DNA of 64,000 nucleotides. Origin: Sipunculus nudus. Its lineage: Eukaryota > Annelida > Sipuncula > Golfingiida > Sipunculidae. The position numbers and the translations under genes were made by a program. Of the stretch, positions 23,656-35,896 are shown one piece after another (the stretch's first letter is position 1; each line of letters begins with the position of its first letter). Under the pieces are notes generated by a model, which did no database searches, had not been told where the DNA came from, and saw nothing but the letters and a program-made list of their open reading frames with translations. The DNA lies in assembly GCA_026874595.1 (NCBI GenBank), contig CM049317.1:39460401-39524400 (forward strand), read 5' to 3'.

Positions 23656-24343
23656 TGCAATGCAATGCTCACAGATACTGGCCTAATGTTTGAGAGTTAT
23701 ATGAGAATGTTTTAGTTGTCTGATAAACAGTACATCAGTAGGTCAGGTAGGTCAAGTGTTCATGCACTTGGCACTTGTACTCAAATTCAAACTTTTTAGT
23801 ACTTGCTTCTAACATGTACTTGTCACACCTGCACTTGAAGAATAGTTCAGTTCCTTTCACAGAATTTAGGACTGCAGGCCTTTTTTGCAATTTTGGAAAG
23901 TTTGATGATCATTTTAAGATTGGCAAGGAACAGTCATGCTGCATAACCAGCCTGTTCCCTAAGTAATTATATATTTTGCCTCAGACAATCAAATAATTGT
24001 GCTTTAACCAGGTATATTTTGTCATCCTACAAAGTTTGATCAAAATTGGCAAACATGCCCTTCAAAGATTTGACAAGAAGTTGTGAATGCCATGTAGATC
24101 ATGCTTGGCACCTGAGCTGTATGACCCATTGATTTGAGGTATCAGGTTCCCAATCAGGAGGACTTTAAAAAAGCAAGGATGTTGTAATGAAATTATATTT
24201 CCACCAAATGGTGAAAATAAATACACTCGCCAAGATGAGTCATGATGAAACAGAGAAAATTATTAGACAAGAATATATGAGATGGAATTTAAGGGGCATC
24301 AGAAATATTTACCAGAAAAAAGTTTGATTGTATGCAAGAAAAC
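23656..24343 (+). other. Intron with diverged C and A text
   Basis: Diverged family C text (acttgtcacacctgcacttg) and a relic family A end at about 24095-24140 (catgcttggcacctgagc). 24141-24343 is unique. Confidence 0.4.
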
Positions 24344-24467
24344 TGGACCTCCTGTGATGAACAGACCATGATTAACAATGAATATTTTTTGTGCTGCAGC
24401 CACTGCTGGAGCTCCTGTGATGAACAGACCATGATTAACAATGAATATTTTTTGTGCTGCAGCCACT
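24344..24467 (+). repeat. 63-bp tandem duplication of a 3' splice site
   Basis: Two near-identical copies (24344-24406 and 24407-24467) include the branch-site-like TGATTAAC, the pyrimidine tract and the acceptor GTGCTGCAG/CC. The downstream acceptor (AG 24461-24462) opens the exon 24463-24564. The upstream acceptor (AG 24398-24399) is offset by 63 nt, preserving phase, but its extra segment meets TGA after ten codons. Confidence 0.85.
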
Positions 24468-24564
24468 GCACCAGGGCAAGTGGAGGACCTCTGTTTGTTT
24501 GGGAACCGTACATCCTCACTGCGCCACTCAGCAAGGACAGCATTTGGCTGTAGTTTGGAAAATG
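24463..24564 (+). CDS. TANC: TANC-like gene, 34-codon exon (VEDLCLFG)
   Basis: Acceptor TTTTTTGTGCTGCAG, donor GAAAATG/gtatgt, phase 1 at both ends, 102 nt. It reads TAPGQVEDLCLFGNRTSSLR, then HSARTAFGCSLEN. VEDLCLFGNRTSSLRHS aligns with a vertebrate TANC2 segment of the type LEDLAYLDEQRHTPLRTS, which lies shortly before the LFEVP block (recalled, not searched). The order is also right: after the Ser/Thr-rich exon and before the FEVP exon. The C of 14219 and the G ending this exon join their neighbours without stops. It was missed by simple frame length because it is short. Confidence 0.78.
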
Positions 24565-25055
24565 GTATGTTTTGTGAAATTTTCAATGAGGCTATAAAAA
24601 GTATACTGTGTTTGGAATAATGATCAATAATACTGAAAGAATGCAAGAATGGAATTTGATGAAAGGTATATCATGTCATTTAAGACAATTTTATTCTAAT
24701 TTATTATTACTTGGTATTTTTAGTCCCCCACTATATTAGGGAGGACTTCTATCTGTCATTCCTGCCCCATTCTTTTACCAAATATCTCTAAAACCATTAT
24801 TGCTTTCTTCATCAAAATTACAGACAATCTGATCTTATAACTGACATGTGGCCTGCAGATTGTACAACCTCTGTTTCACACCTTTCTGTGCTCCAAAATG
24901 GTATTTCCCAATGTCCTTCAGATACGTCAGTATATACGAACAATTCAGCCTGCAAATCATATACAAGAATTTCTTGGAGCTAGGGGAATTAAATGGATAC
25001 TATATAATGAATGTTTCCATAAGACTTCTAATTTGACTATAGTGAAATTCCTAAT
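24565..25055 (+). other. Intron, no recognised family
   Basis: Begins with the donor gtatgt. From 24721 (tagtcccccactatattagg) it may be another repeat head, but only one copy is visible here. Confidence 0.35.
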
Positions 25056-26284
25056 TTTTTAGCTCAGCTGACTGTAAGTCAACTGAGGTATAGGGATTGC
25101 GCTTTGTCCGGGCATCAAGCCGTCTGTTAGCAGGGCACAAATCGTAACTGCTGGCCCTAGAAACTTATAAGTGAATATCCAGGGAGGTCAATAAAAAATC
25201 TCTTTGGAATCCTGAAATTAGGTCACTGCGACCTATATTCTCTGAGCTATGGGGCTTGAAAGTACCCCCCAGAATAATCAAAAATTTTATACAAAACCTC
25301 CAATATCTTGATAATTAATGCATGGATTGTCATGAATCTTGACTTGAATATTGACTGTGACTAGTTTTGTCAGTTCCCGAAAAGTGGTGGCGCCACCTGT
25401 ATTTTTTCCTATTTAACGAACATTTTTTAGCTCAGCTGACTATAAGTCATCTGAGCTATAGTCGTGGTCCGTCGTCCGTCCGTCTGTCCGTCTTGCCGTC
25501 CGTCCGTCCGTAGATGTGGCACGTTTTGAAACCGTAAGACCTAGGAATCCAAAATTCAGCATAATGTTAGATGTCCCCAAGATCTCCTACCAAGCTGAAA
25601 ACTGGGTCTTTGCGACTTCATTCCTTTGTGAAATTAAGGAAAAACCTCAATTTTTTATTAAATACCTATTTTCGCACTTCAGGACTGCCTAATATCAAAA
25701 CCACTCATCTGTTTTTCCTCATATTTCCTATAAATAATCCTCTATATAATTCCTATGTACATGCCAGAAATTAGGTCTGTATTATATAATTTAAAAAAGT
25801 TATGGGCCCAAACATAATGCATTTTGTAAAAAATCAGGAAAGAAATTTTATCACTTAACACAAAACTTGTTAAAGCTAAGCACTTTTTTTCCAGTAATAT
25901 TACTTTTAATTAATCAAAATTAAATTGTATACCCAAAATTAGATCAAAATCTTTTAAATTTTTTAAAATATTAGCAAAAATAAAAAATTGGTACCTTAAA
26001 TTTTGCCCAACTTTGACCATGGCACGTTTTTTTGCTGTAACTGCTGTGGAGTTAATTTTCACAGCATGTTTTTGTTAGCATTTCAACTGTTAACACCAAC
26101 AATTTTAAACCAGTTGATCAAAAACTGTAGATTTTATTCAAGTTTTCAAGCACCATGTCACAAATTGCTAGTGTTATGCAGTTTTCTAGAGCTAAGCTCC
26201 CAAGCTTCAGCTCTAAGTTCCTTAAATTTGGCATACAGTTAGATTTCTCCAAAATCCCCTACCATGCCAAGAATTCGGTCACTA
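25056..26284 (+). repeat. Family A elements and module G, left of a transposon
   Basis: A head at 25061 runs through GGTGGCGCCACC at 25387-25398 to a second head at 25427 (TTTTTTAGCTCAGCTGACTA) with a long GTCCGTCCGTCCG tract at 25465-25510. Module G lies at 26005-26180. The text breaks at 26284 and resumes at 28284. Confidence 0.75.
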
Positions 26285-28281
26285 CCGTAAAAGTCGTTGC
26301 AGAAGTCGCATCCTTATTACAAGTCGCACCTTGACTTTTAGGAACCCCCTGGGGAATAGCCCTTCAAGTTTAGTTTCAGGAAAAGTCCATGATATAGGTC
26401 GCACCCAGACTTCAGAGGCATCCCAACCACCTGATACATATGGAATTTGAGTATCATTCCTTGCGATGCAAGACTACAACCAACGTCCCTGTAGTACTTG
26501 TGGTTTATAAACTAAATAAACCATTTAAACATAAAAATAATTGGACAACTTGAATACAATGCTTAAATTTTAAGGAATAACAACAGAATCTTAACATATA
26601 AAGTCGAGGTTTAATTGTCAGGCAAGATTTGTACAGTGCCAAAGGCAGCTGCGTCGGATAACATTTTGTGCTGTGAAACGATGTCATTGTTGCCATTTCT
26701 TACTAGGTTAAGTAACATTAGAATGCAAATATCAAGTTAAATGACTGTATTAATAATCGAAAAGAGTTTGAGGCAAAATACTATCACAATCGTGCAACTT
26801 TTTAAATCTTTAAGGATCGTCAAACGTAGGATGGATTCATTACACTGATTAGTTTGCGTACGCGTGACGAGTCCCAATCCATCGCATTGGGCATGATTTT
26901 AACTGACTTAAGACAACTGAAAGATGGAAAGAATAATTGAGTTTGAATTTTTTCACCTAATTTCTGAAATGGGCTCTAAAACTGAATTTAGTAACCCTTG
27001 AATTAATTGTTACAACTTACCATCTAGACGCAGCACATACTGGTATTACTGAAATCACTGATCATATGTCAGTCAACAAGGGGATAATGAACGCTTTATT
27101 GACTGGTCAGTTAATTTTAAATACACATAATTGAATTTACAGGTATTATGTTTACTGAGACTAATGATTTTTTTTATCTCGAAAACCTATTTCCATCGTT
27201 ATCAGTGATTATATTCAAATTGCTTGGATGTATGGCAAACTCAGCTGTGTTGAACTAGATCCGTCATGACACCAAACGATGCCGGTTCCCGTGGAATTTA
27301 GGTATGTATGTGGCATTTTTAGTAAATAACATATATACCTGTATGCTGTTTGTTATTTCATTGTATTGATTAATGTGTCTTCATTTAAAAAAAAATCACG
27401 AATATGTCTACGCACAATTGACCGTAATGCATGCATGCCGCCATATTGTTGACCGGGCATACGATCGTCCTGAAAGAGACACGGGTAACACACGAAGCAA
27501 ATCGAATATTAGCAGCTCACGTGAAACGTTATAACATTGATATCCAAAACGCTTCAAAACCATGTGATGGTGACAGTGAAGTAATGGTTCTTTGTATGAG
27601 AGTTTTTAACTGTGGATATCAGTCACGGAAGGCTTAGTTGACATGGGGATGTAAAGGTCATTGCACGGGTGACCCGGGGCTTGAACTTCCGCTACACGGC
27701 ATAAAGGTCAGCTGGTATTCAGCGATCAACCGGGCAGGCAAAAGAATTCACGACGTGTCTGTAGTGGATCAAGCTTGAATGACACGCAACTTTACAAGTA
27801 TAAACGAATATGGAACCGCGAGTTTTTCATAACGACAAGCATACCCATATAGTTAAACGGATAGAAAATGAACATCAAAGAGCGGCAGACTGGCATATGC
27901 GTCAAATTGACTCATGATATAACAGTAACGCAGATTAGGAAGTGTCACTAGAATTGCGACTTGTCACAACGGGTAGGCCTTGAACTGGGCAAATTTAAAA
28001 TTTGCATTTAATGTTAATAAAATGAAAATTCTGTCAGTTCACAAAATATAAGCCATAAGAGATGGTTAAAAGTGTAAATTATTGGGGAAAGACGTTTCAC
28101 AAGGCACTGGTTAAAGGTATCGCATATTATTGCTCAACTGACGTCGTTCCATGTACCGGGAAAGCTGACTGAAACGGGATACATACGTATTACAAGTCGC
28201 ACCCCGACTTTGCTAGAAAATTCTAGTTTTTAGAATTCGATTTCCTAGGACAAGTCGCGACTTCTGCAACGACTTTTACGG
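26285..28281. mobile_element. 2.0-kb DNA transposon with 25-bp perfect TIRs, TA target duplication
   Basis: The left TIR at 26285-26309 (CCGTAAAAGTCGTTGCAG, then aagtcgc) is the exact reverse complement of the right TIR at 28257-28281. TA flanks both ends (26283-26284, 28282-28283). Subterminal direct repeats TTACAAGTCGCACC lie near both ends. The interior is unique-looking, with no transposase frame; the longest open stretch is about 68 codons at 27431-27637 and is not recognised. The TA duplication suggests a non-autonomous Tc1/mariner or pogo-type element. Confidence 0.88.
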
Positions 28282-28283
28282 TA

Positions 28284-28850
28284 GGACTTAATTCCTTCGA
28301 GATATCAATGAAAAACTTCATTTTTCCATTAAAAACCCATTGTTACACTTTAAGACTGCCTAATATCAAAACCACTGATCTGACTTTGATCATATATAAT
28401 ATACATATTTTTTTCTATACATTCGCTATGCACATGCCAGAAATGATGTCAGTATTGTATATTTTTTTTAAGTTATGGGCCCAAACATAATGCACTTTGT
28501 ATAAAAACTAGAAATATATATACTCCCTTAACAAGGGCATTGCTGAAGCTAGAGATTTTTTTGTCAGGGATGTAACATTATTTAATCAAGATTCAATTGA
28601 ATACCCAAAATTAGTTCTGAATTTTTCAAATTTTATAAGTTATTAGTATAAATATAAAATTAGTACCTTAAATTTTGCCCAACTGTGACCATGGCACGTT
28701 TGTTTCCCGTGAGCACTGTTGATATAATTCTCATATCATGCACACATAAGGATTTCAGCTTTTTAGTTTAGAAAGCTGAAAGAAATTGGCCAAATATTGT
28801 AGCTTTTATTAATGTTTTTTATGAGACCCTGTCAGACTTTGGCTCTCTCC
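28284..28850 (+). repeat. Family A/G text, right of the transposon
   Basis: Continues the interrupted A module (ggacttaattccttcg; compare gcgacttcattcctttg at about 25613) and includes another G module from 28683. Confidence 0.7.
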
Positions 28851-28852
28851 AG

Positions 28853-28930
28853 CCCCTCTTGAGTATGTTGACCTTTCATCAAATTATGCACGCTTGAGGC
28901 GAGAATCCAGGCAGCTTATGGCCAGCCACA
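28853..28930 (+). CDS. Candidate TANC exon, 26 codons (EYVDLSSNYARLRRESRQ)
   Basis: Follows a strong acceptor (GGCTCTCTCCAG). In phase 1 it reads PLEYVDLSSNYARLRRESRQ, then LMASH. Ending at ACA/gttgat gives 78 nt, phase 1 to 1, fitting between the exons at 24564 and 42280. In-frame TGA follows at 28932-28934, so the exon must end here if it is real. The donor is weak. The segment is non-repetitive with coding-like composition. An alternative is a poison exon using CAG/gtgtcc downstream, or chance. Confidence 0.42.
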
Positions 28931-29511
28931 GTTGATCCAGGTGTCCAACCCAACTCATCTAGTAGTTTTAACCAACAACATAACAATAAACAATAAATTA
29001 ATAAATTTTTTTGGTTTTTAATAACAAATTAAAGAAAAATAGAAAAGGAATTTGTTAGTTTATAATAACAGGAAATTAACTTGCAGTTACTGATGATATA
29101 AGAATCTTGTATCGATGGGTAGAATGTCACATATTCCAAGTAACACCATGCAGTCACCTATGCCATTTTTCAGTTCATTTTTAATGATAAAGAAGTAAAT
29201 CATATTATTCATTACTAATCATTAGGGATTAAATGAAGGAAATAATGATAGACAAAGATGCAGTTGATAATATTAATCTAGATTCCTACTGTGTCTAGTG
29301 TGTACATTGATGTGAAATTAGTCCAAAATGAATTATTTACAGTTATTTTTTAATATAAATAAAAGCCATAAAACCAGGTACTTATGATCATTATTTAAAT
29401 GTGTGTATTTGGTATATTCTGGATTCTCAACATCATTGTTTGGTGAAAACTGAATAAATACCAGACATGGTGCGAATACTTTTCTAAATAATATTTTTTT
29501 ATCATATATAA
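28931..29511 (+). other. Intron, no recognised feature
   Basis: Very AT-rich unique sequence (aacaataaattaataaattt). No repeat family or exon supported. Confidence 0.4.
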
Positions 29512-30045
29512 CAGCTGAGCGTCGTGACCCATAGGTCCCTTGTTTTTTTACTATAGATGACAACAATCATGTCAGTTTCTCAGCTGTGATTTCATCTAGT
29601 GTCCCAAAACCTGGTGTGTTTACTGATCACAAGTGGATGCCCCAAAGTAATCCCCCTGTCTGTCCGTCTATTTGTCTGTCTGTCCATCCATCCATCCAGT
29701 TTCCAGATGATAACTCGAGGTTGGATTGACATATGGATTTCAAATTTGACTTACATATCGCCCAACATTAAAGCAAGAACATATATGAATTTGGGGTCAC
29801 GAGGTCTAAGGTAAAGGTCACAGGACTCACTTATTTAAAAAGATTATGGCTGCATTTTAAGCCAAGCTTTTCATCTCAAACTTTCAATCTTGCGCATTTA
29901 GCTGACTTGTCGGTATGGGGAGAGCATAAATGAATTATAGGTCACAAGGTCAAAGGTCAAGGTCAAAGGGGCCATCTGTTCACGAATTAATTTCAAGATG
30001 ATAACTCCAGTTTAGTTTGACATATTGGTTTCAAACTTAACGATG
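29512..30045 (+). repeat. Family A terminus followed by A2 body
   Basis: A terminus CAGCTGAGC, hairpin, CCCTTGTTTTT at 29513-29545 is followed directly by A2 body text (actatagatgacaacaatca, ctgtctgtccgtctatttg, ggtcaaaggtcaaggtc). It is cut off by the retrotransposon remnant at about 30045. Confidence 0.75.
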
Positions 30046-30650
30046 ACAAGTAGGGTGGGAGAAAATTCCATGCAAAATCTAGCACAGTTCCTCAAAAGTT
30101 TTATCTTTAGGTTTAGCTGGAGTGACCAGATTTCTCAACAAAGCATAGGTTTTGCTGCCTATAGTACTCAACAAAGCGGTGGCTTGTTTGTCATCATTTA
30201 TCTGATTCACAAGAAAAAAACGTTCTAAAAGCTCTTGATAGGAAGCCCAGTCCACAGTACTTTCATTGAAAGCATCAATAGTCCCAGTATAGCCAGCCAT
30301 TTTACCAGTTGGTCACAACAAAATGTCAAACAGTTACCTCGATAACTGCGCTCGAGCTCTGGGCAATAATGGGTGAATTATGGTATAATGTACTTACAGT
30401 GTTCAGAAAACTGTAGTGAGCGCCTCAACGGAATTTCTTACGCTTACCCACTGAATCCACAGATCCTACGTCACCAATATTACATCTACAGCTAAGCATA
30501 TTAACGGTGGCTGCTGGCAAGACAACATCAACTAGGTTTTTGACTGAACACGTGTTTATTCCACTCCAGAGCTCACTCAACTTGTCACCAGATGGCGCTA
30601 TCAAACACAGGGACCAGCCCTAAAACACTTTACTGAGAACAGCCTCAATA
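30046..30650 (-). mobile_element. Ty3/gypsy retrotransposon remnant: gag start and upstream region
   Basis: On the minus strand, 30300-30079 encodes MAGYTGTIDAFNESTVDWAS, with further motifs YQELLERFFLVNQI, DDKQATALLSTIGSKTYALL and RNLVTPAKPKDKTFEEL. This is typical of the N-terminus of gag from Ty3/gypsy (Mag/CsRn1-like) elements; recognition is from memory. The frame is lost after the 73rd codon. Upstream on that strand (30301-30620) there is an ATATTGGTGACGTAGGAT site, a plausible primer-binding region, and LTR-like sequence with cagatggcgctatc. No pol, RT or integrase is seen. Confidence 0.72.
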
Positions 30651-31473
30651 TATCACAGATAAAGTATCGGGTTTTGCTTATTTTTTGGCTAACTGCATTT
30701 TCTTAGATTTTAAAGAAAAAAGCTAATAAAACTTTTAAAAATCTTCCAAAAGAAATGTCCTGCCAAATTGTTCAATATTACACAGGAGTCTCTTATACCA
30801 TCTCTCTCAAGTTTAATCGAATGGTTCCAGTTTGGTGATTTATGGCCAAGTTGAACTTTATCATCTCTCAAAAAAAAGCATACTAAAATTTCAATCTCAG
30901 AAAGGGCTGGAGCTATCATCACCAAATTTCATGCCAATGTTGGTCACATGAGTCATATCTGAAATTGAGGTATTGGTGATGCCACCTGCATCGGCTTCTT
31001 TTGTACGGCGCTCATCAGTGCCTGTATCATACTGACGGCTACACAGAACTTCTCTGAAACCATATGGCCAAATTGTTAAATATCGCACAGAAATGATCCT
31101 AGGGTAGTGCTTTCTGAAGTTTGTTCAAATGGTCTCTGTTTAGTGACTTTTGGCTGAGTTATGGGAAGCTGAATTTATTCATATGCCATAACAGCCCATT
31201 TTAGCTCAGTGGCTAACAAGATCTTTTCAAAAACACTGGGCCAAATTCCTAAATCTGCTACATTAATTTTTCTCAGATGTTGATAATTCAAGTTTGTTCA
31301 AATGGTTTAGGTTCAGTGCTTTTTGGCTGAGTTTCAGAAGCTGAACCAGTTTGCTGTATCTTCCTTTATGAGTTATAAACCTACGAAAACTTTTTTTACT
31401 GACGCCACTGAAGCTAGTTTGTTAAATATTTTACAAGAATAATCCCCACAATAATTCTTATAATAGTTGTCAT
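30651..31473 (+). repeat. Family C interior fragment
   Basis: Family C text (gcttattttttggctaactgc, ctggagctatcatcaccaaa, gggtagtgctttctgaagttt). Neither terminus is present. Confidence 0.7.
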
Positions 31474-33628
31474 TAGCATACCTGTGAGCTTATGCGATGG
31501 TGCAGCGTCGTGCATTGTGTGGTATGCGTCATCTGTCATTAACCATAGCTATCTCAAAAATGGCAGGAGCTAGCATCACCAAATTTTTTGCAAATAAACA
31601 GTCATCTGAAAAACTCAAATTTATTTTTTTTTTCTAACTGCATTTTCTGAGATTTTGTAGGGAAAAAGCTAAAAAAAAGCTTTTAAAATCTTTTTCTCCG
31701 AAACTGTCTTGCAAAATTGTCCAATATTTCATTGAAATGATCCTTGGAACAATCTTTCTCAACTTTGTTTGAATGGTTCCAGTTTGCAGATTTTTGGCCG
31801 AGTTACAGGAGGTTGAATTTAGTCATCTCTCCAAAAAGCACACTAAAATTAAAATCTCAGAAACGGCTGTAGCTAAAATCACCAAATTTTATACCAATGT
31901 TTGTCACATATGTCATATCTGATATTGAGGTATTGGTGGCGCCATCTACATTGATGTGTTTTTTACAAGCAAAAATGTCATTTTAAACTCTTCTAGCTTA
32001 TACTCTGATTTATGATGAAACTGTTAAGCTGATTGGTTTAAACTTTACAAGAATTATTCTATGGTAGGGTTCTGCCAGTTTTATAAGAATAGATTGGGTA
32101 AATACAGTTTTAAAAAAGCATTGTAGCCAATTGAAAAAGGCTTTCTGTATTTGAAAACAGATTTGACAACATGCTGTGTTTCAGCAGCCAAGTCAAGAGG
32201 TCACTCAGTACAAACAGGTGGGGTCCAGACATTTCCATGGCAACTGACCTGGCTCTGGGGGGGATGTCTAGACAATGTGTCTAGACGTCTAGACACAGCG
32301 TCTAAACGTCTAGACACAATGTTTAGATGCAGAATTCCCAGATTATTGGAACTATATCTTTCAACTGTTTGAAAAAACTTGGTTTGCATTTTAAGGGAAT
32401 TGGGTTTATCATCAGGTCACATGTGAACTGCTGCTCCCTCATTTTTGGTTGACCTCTGACCTTTCCTGGCTGCCCAGCGTCCATTTGTACATCTGTTTCC
32501 ACACATAAACCTGCAAATCTCGGGAACAGTTTGACCGATCAGGCTAAAAATTTTGCACAAATGTAGCCCTTTGATAGCTTTATAACATACACTATAAATG
32601 GTGGCGCCACCTGCAACCATTTTTGCACTTGGGATATCTGCCTTGGGATAATATCACTTATATCTCAGCAGTGGTTTGACTTATCCACCTATAAGTTTGC
32701 ATGTTTATAGATTCCTGGACAGCTTTCTCGATTTTATGACAGGTGACGCCACCTTCTTTCAGGTTTACTCTGCAGACATCCAAGCTCATTTCTCGGGAAC
32801 TAATTGACCGATTGGACCAAAATTTTGCATCTGTATAGATCTCACATAGCTCTTCATCATAGGCAAAACTGGTGACGCCACCTGCAACCATTATGCACAG
32901 CATCCATCTGTTCATCTGCCTTGGGATAAAATCACTCCTATCTCAGCAGTGGTTTGACTTATGCACCTATAAGTTTGTAGGTTTATAGATTCCTGGACAG
33001 CTTTCTCGATTTTATGACAAGTGGCACCACCTACATTCAGGTTTACTCTGCAGACATCCAAGCTCATATCTCGGGAACCGTTTGACTGATTGGGCCAAAA
33101 TTTTGCATTATTTAGATCTCACAAAGCTCTTCATCATAGGCAAAACTGGTGGCGCCACCTGCAACCCCTTATGCACAGCGTCCATCTGTTCATCTGCCCT
33201 GTGATAAAATCACTCATATCCCTGCAGTGGTTTGACTTATCCACCTGAAATTTTGTAGGTTTATACATCCTGGACAGTTTTCTCGATTTTATGACAGATG
33301 GCACCACCTACAGTCATGTTTACGCTGCAGACATCCATGCTAATATGCAACACACCTCACTCTATTCCCCTTGCCACTTAATCCATGCCTTATTTCACCT
33401 GTCCCACTCTGATTTCTGCGGTATACATACACTTGTCGACCACCCATATTCTAGTTTTAAAATGTCCTACTCTGAAACTTGCAGGTCCGACATGTCCATT
33501 TTGCTGAAATCATAATGACTAAGGTAGATATGCAGGACTTAAAAGGATCAATATTAAATTTTAAAAATAAACCTCCATTCATACTCCCAAACTCTCCACA
33601 GGTTCGCATTAGGCCTGTAGGCCTTGTC
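31474..33628 (+). repeat. Family C element, full length (copy 3)
   Basis: 5' end ATTAGCATACCTGTGAGC; 3' end CACAGGTTCGC at 33597-33607 followed by the perfect hairpin AGGCC-TGTA-GGCCT and TGTC. It has exact palindromes at 32600-32611 and 33148-33159 and the 279-bp modules at about 32640, 32920 and 33195. 31750 onward is duplicated at 43690. Confidence 0.85.
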
Positions 33629-35896
33629 TTAGATTTTATAGGGAAAAAGCTAAAAAAGCTTTAAAAATCTTCTTCTCCGAAACTGTTCAGCCAAATTGTC
33701 CAATATTTCACAGAAATCATTCCTGGAACAATCTCTCTGAAGTTTGTTCAAATGGTTTTAGTTTGGTGATTTTTGACTGAGTTACAGGAAGTTGAACTTA
33801 GTCATCTGTCCAAAAAAGCATACTAAAATTACAATCTCAGAAACGGCTGAAGCTATCATCACCAAATTTTATGCCAGTGTTGGTCACATAGGTCATATAT
33901 GAAATTGAGGTATTGGTGGCGCCACCTGCATCGGCCTTTTTTGTACAGGGGTCATCAGTGCCTGTATCATACTGACAGCTACAAAAAACTTCTTCTCTAA
34001 AACCATATGGACAAATTGTTTAATATCACACAGAAATGATCCTGGAGTATTGCTTTCTGAAGTTTGTTCAAATGGTTTCAGTTCAGTGACTTTTAGCTGA
34101 GTTATGGGAATCTGAATTTAGTCATATGCCATAACAGCCCATTTCAGCTCAGTGGCTACAAAGATCTTCTTCTCAAAAACCATTGGGCCAAATTCTTAAA
34201 TCTCTCACATTAATTATCCTTAGATGTTGATTATTCAAGTTTGTTCGAATGGTTTTGGTTCAGTGATTTTGGCTGAGTCATGGGAAGCTTAACTTAGCCA
34301 TTTTTCTGTATTTTCCCATATGATTTATACACCTGCAAAATGTTTTTTTGACTGACGCCATTGAGACCAATTTGTGTAATATTTTACCAGAATAATCCAC
34401 TGAATAATTCTTATAATAATTGTCTTTTATAGTTCCAAAGAATGAATTTTGTCTGAATTATAAAGATTGAATTGAGTCATTTTACCATATATGTCAACTG
34501 TGTAAAGCAGATTCATCTAGCCTGGCACCAGTTTATCAGCATCCCTTACATGATGCCTCTAGACATTTAGATTTCAGGTTACCTATGGTTAATAATGACA
34601 AGAATGTTTTTTTTAAAAGCTTTTAAAAATGTAGATATATGATTTTAGATATTCCTCATGCCGGGCAATGTTAACAATCACAGGTATACGAATTACAACT
34701 CTCTGTGGGTATATAAAGACAGCTATACATGGATTATAAATAATTGGTAGCCATACTCAACTTGATTCAAGATTTTGCCATCAGTGAGATGTATCTGTAT
34801 TATAATTTTGCATTCAATATGCATCTGTTGTAATTTTTAGTGAACCTGTGAGCTCATTCGATGATGTGGCAGCGTCAGTAGTCCATCATCTGTACGTTAA
34901 CCCGTACTTTTCGAAAATGACTGGAGCTAGCATCATGAAATTTAATGCTGAAAAATTAGCAATCTAAAAAACTCTGCATTTTCTTAGAATTTATTGAGAA
35001 AAAGCTAAAATTCCTTTAAAAATCTTCTCCTCCTAAACGGTCAAGCCAAATTGTTCAATATTTCACAGAAATAATCTTTTATATCATCTCCCTCAAGTTT
35101 GTTCGAATGGTTCAAGTTCAGTGAATTTTAGCCAAGTTACAGGAAGTTGAACTTAGTCATCTGTCCAAAAAACCATACTAAAATGACAATCTCAGAAACG
35201 GCCGGAGCAATCATCACCAAATTTTATGCAGTGTGGATCACATGAGTCATATATGAAATTCAGGTATTGGTGGTGCCACCTGCATCGACCTTTTTTTGTA
35301 CAGGGGTCATTGGTCATCTGAATATTAACCCATAATTTCTCAGGAATAGCAGGAGCTACCATCCCCAGATTTTATGCAATAATCTGTCACATATCAAATG
35401 TTGTGGGATTCAGCTTATTTTTTGCAATCTGCATTTATTTAGATTTTATAGGGAAAAAGCTGAAAAACCTTTATAGTCTTCTTCTTGTAAATGATCCAGC
35501 CAAATTGTTCAGTATTTTACAGAAATGATCCCAGAGGCAAGCCCTCTCAAATTTGTTCAAATGGTTTGCATTTGATGAATTTTAGCAGAGTTACACAAAT
35601 TTGAACTTAGTCATTTGGCCAAGTAAGCATACTGACATAGTAATTTCCAGAAATGACAGAAGCTAGCATTACCAAGTATTGTGCAAATGTTGGTCACATG
35701 ACTCATATTTGAAGTTGCAAATTATGTGGTGCCACCTTCATTGACCTGTTTTTTTTATGGGCAAAAACCTCATAATTTTAGCTTCTTTCAGCTTAAAAAT
35801 GTTTATGATGAAACTTTGAAGTTGGAATCAATCAATTTTTCTTAAGAATTATCCTAGGACATGTTTTTTTCAATCAGATAAGATTAGATTGCTGAT
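33629..35896 (+). repeat. Family C fragments (two, tandem)
   Basis: 33629-34835 is interior C text with GGTGGCGCCACC at 33915-33926. 34836 (TTTTTAGTGAACCTGTGAGC) is a new C head, running to 35896, where it is replaced by a family A head. Duplicated at 45419-47216. Confidence 0.7.

Noticed and set aside
24289-24646. Minus-strand open frames with repeated AAAQKIFIVNHGLFITG
   Set aside because: These are the antisense shadow of the 63-bp splice-site duplication and the + strand exon.
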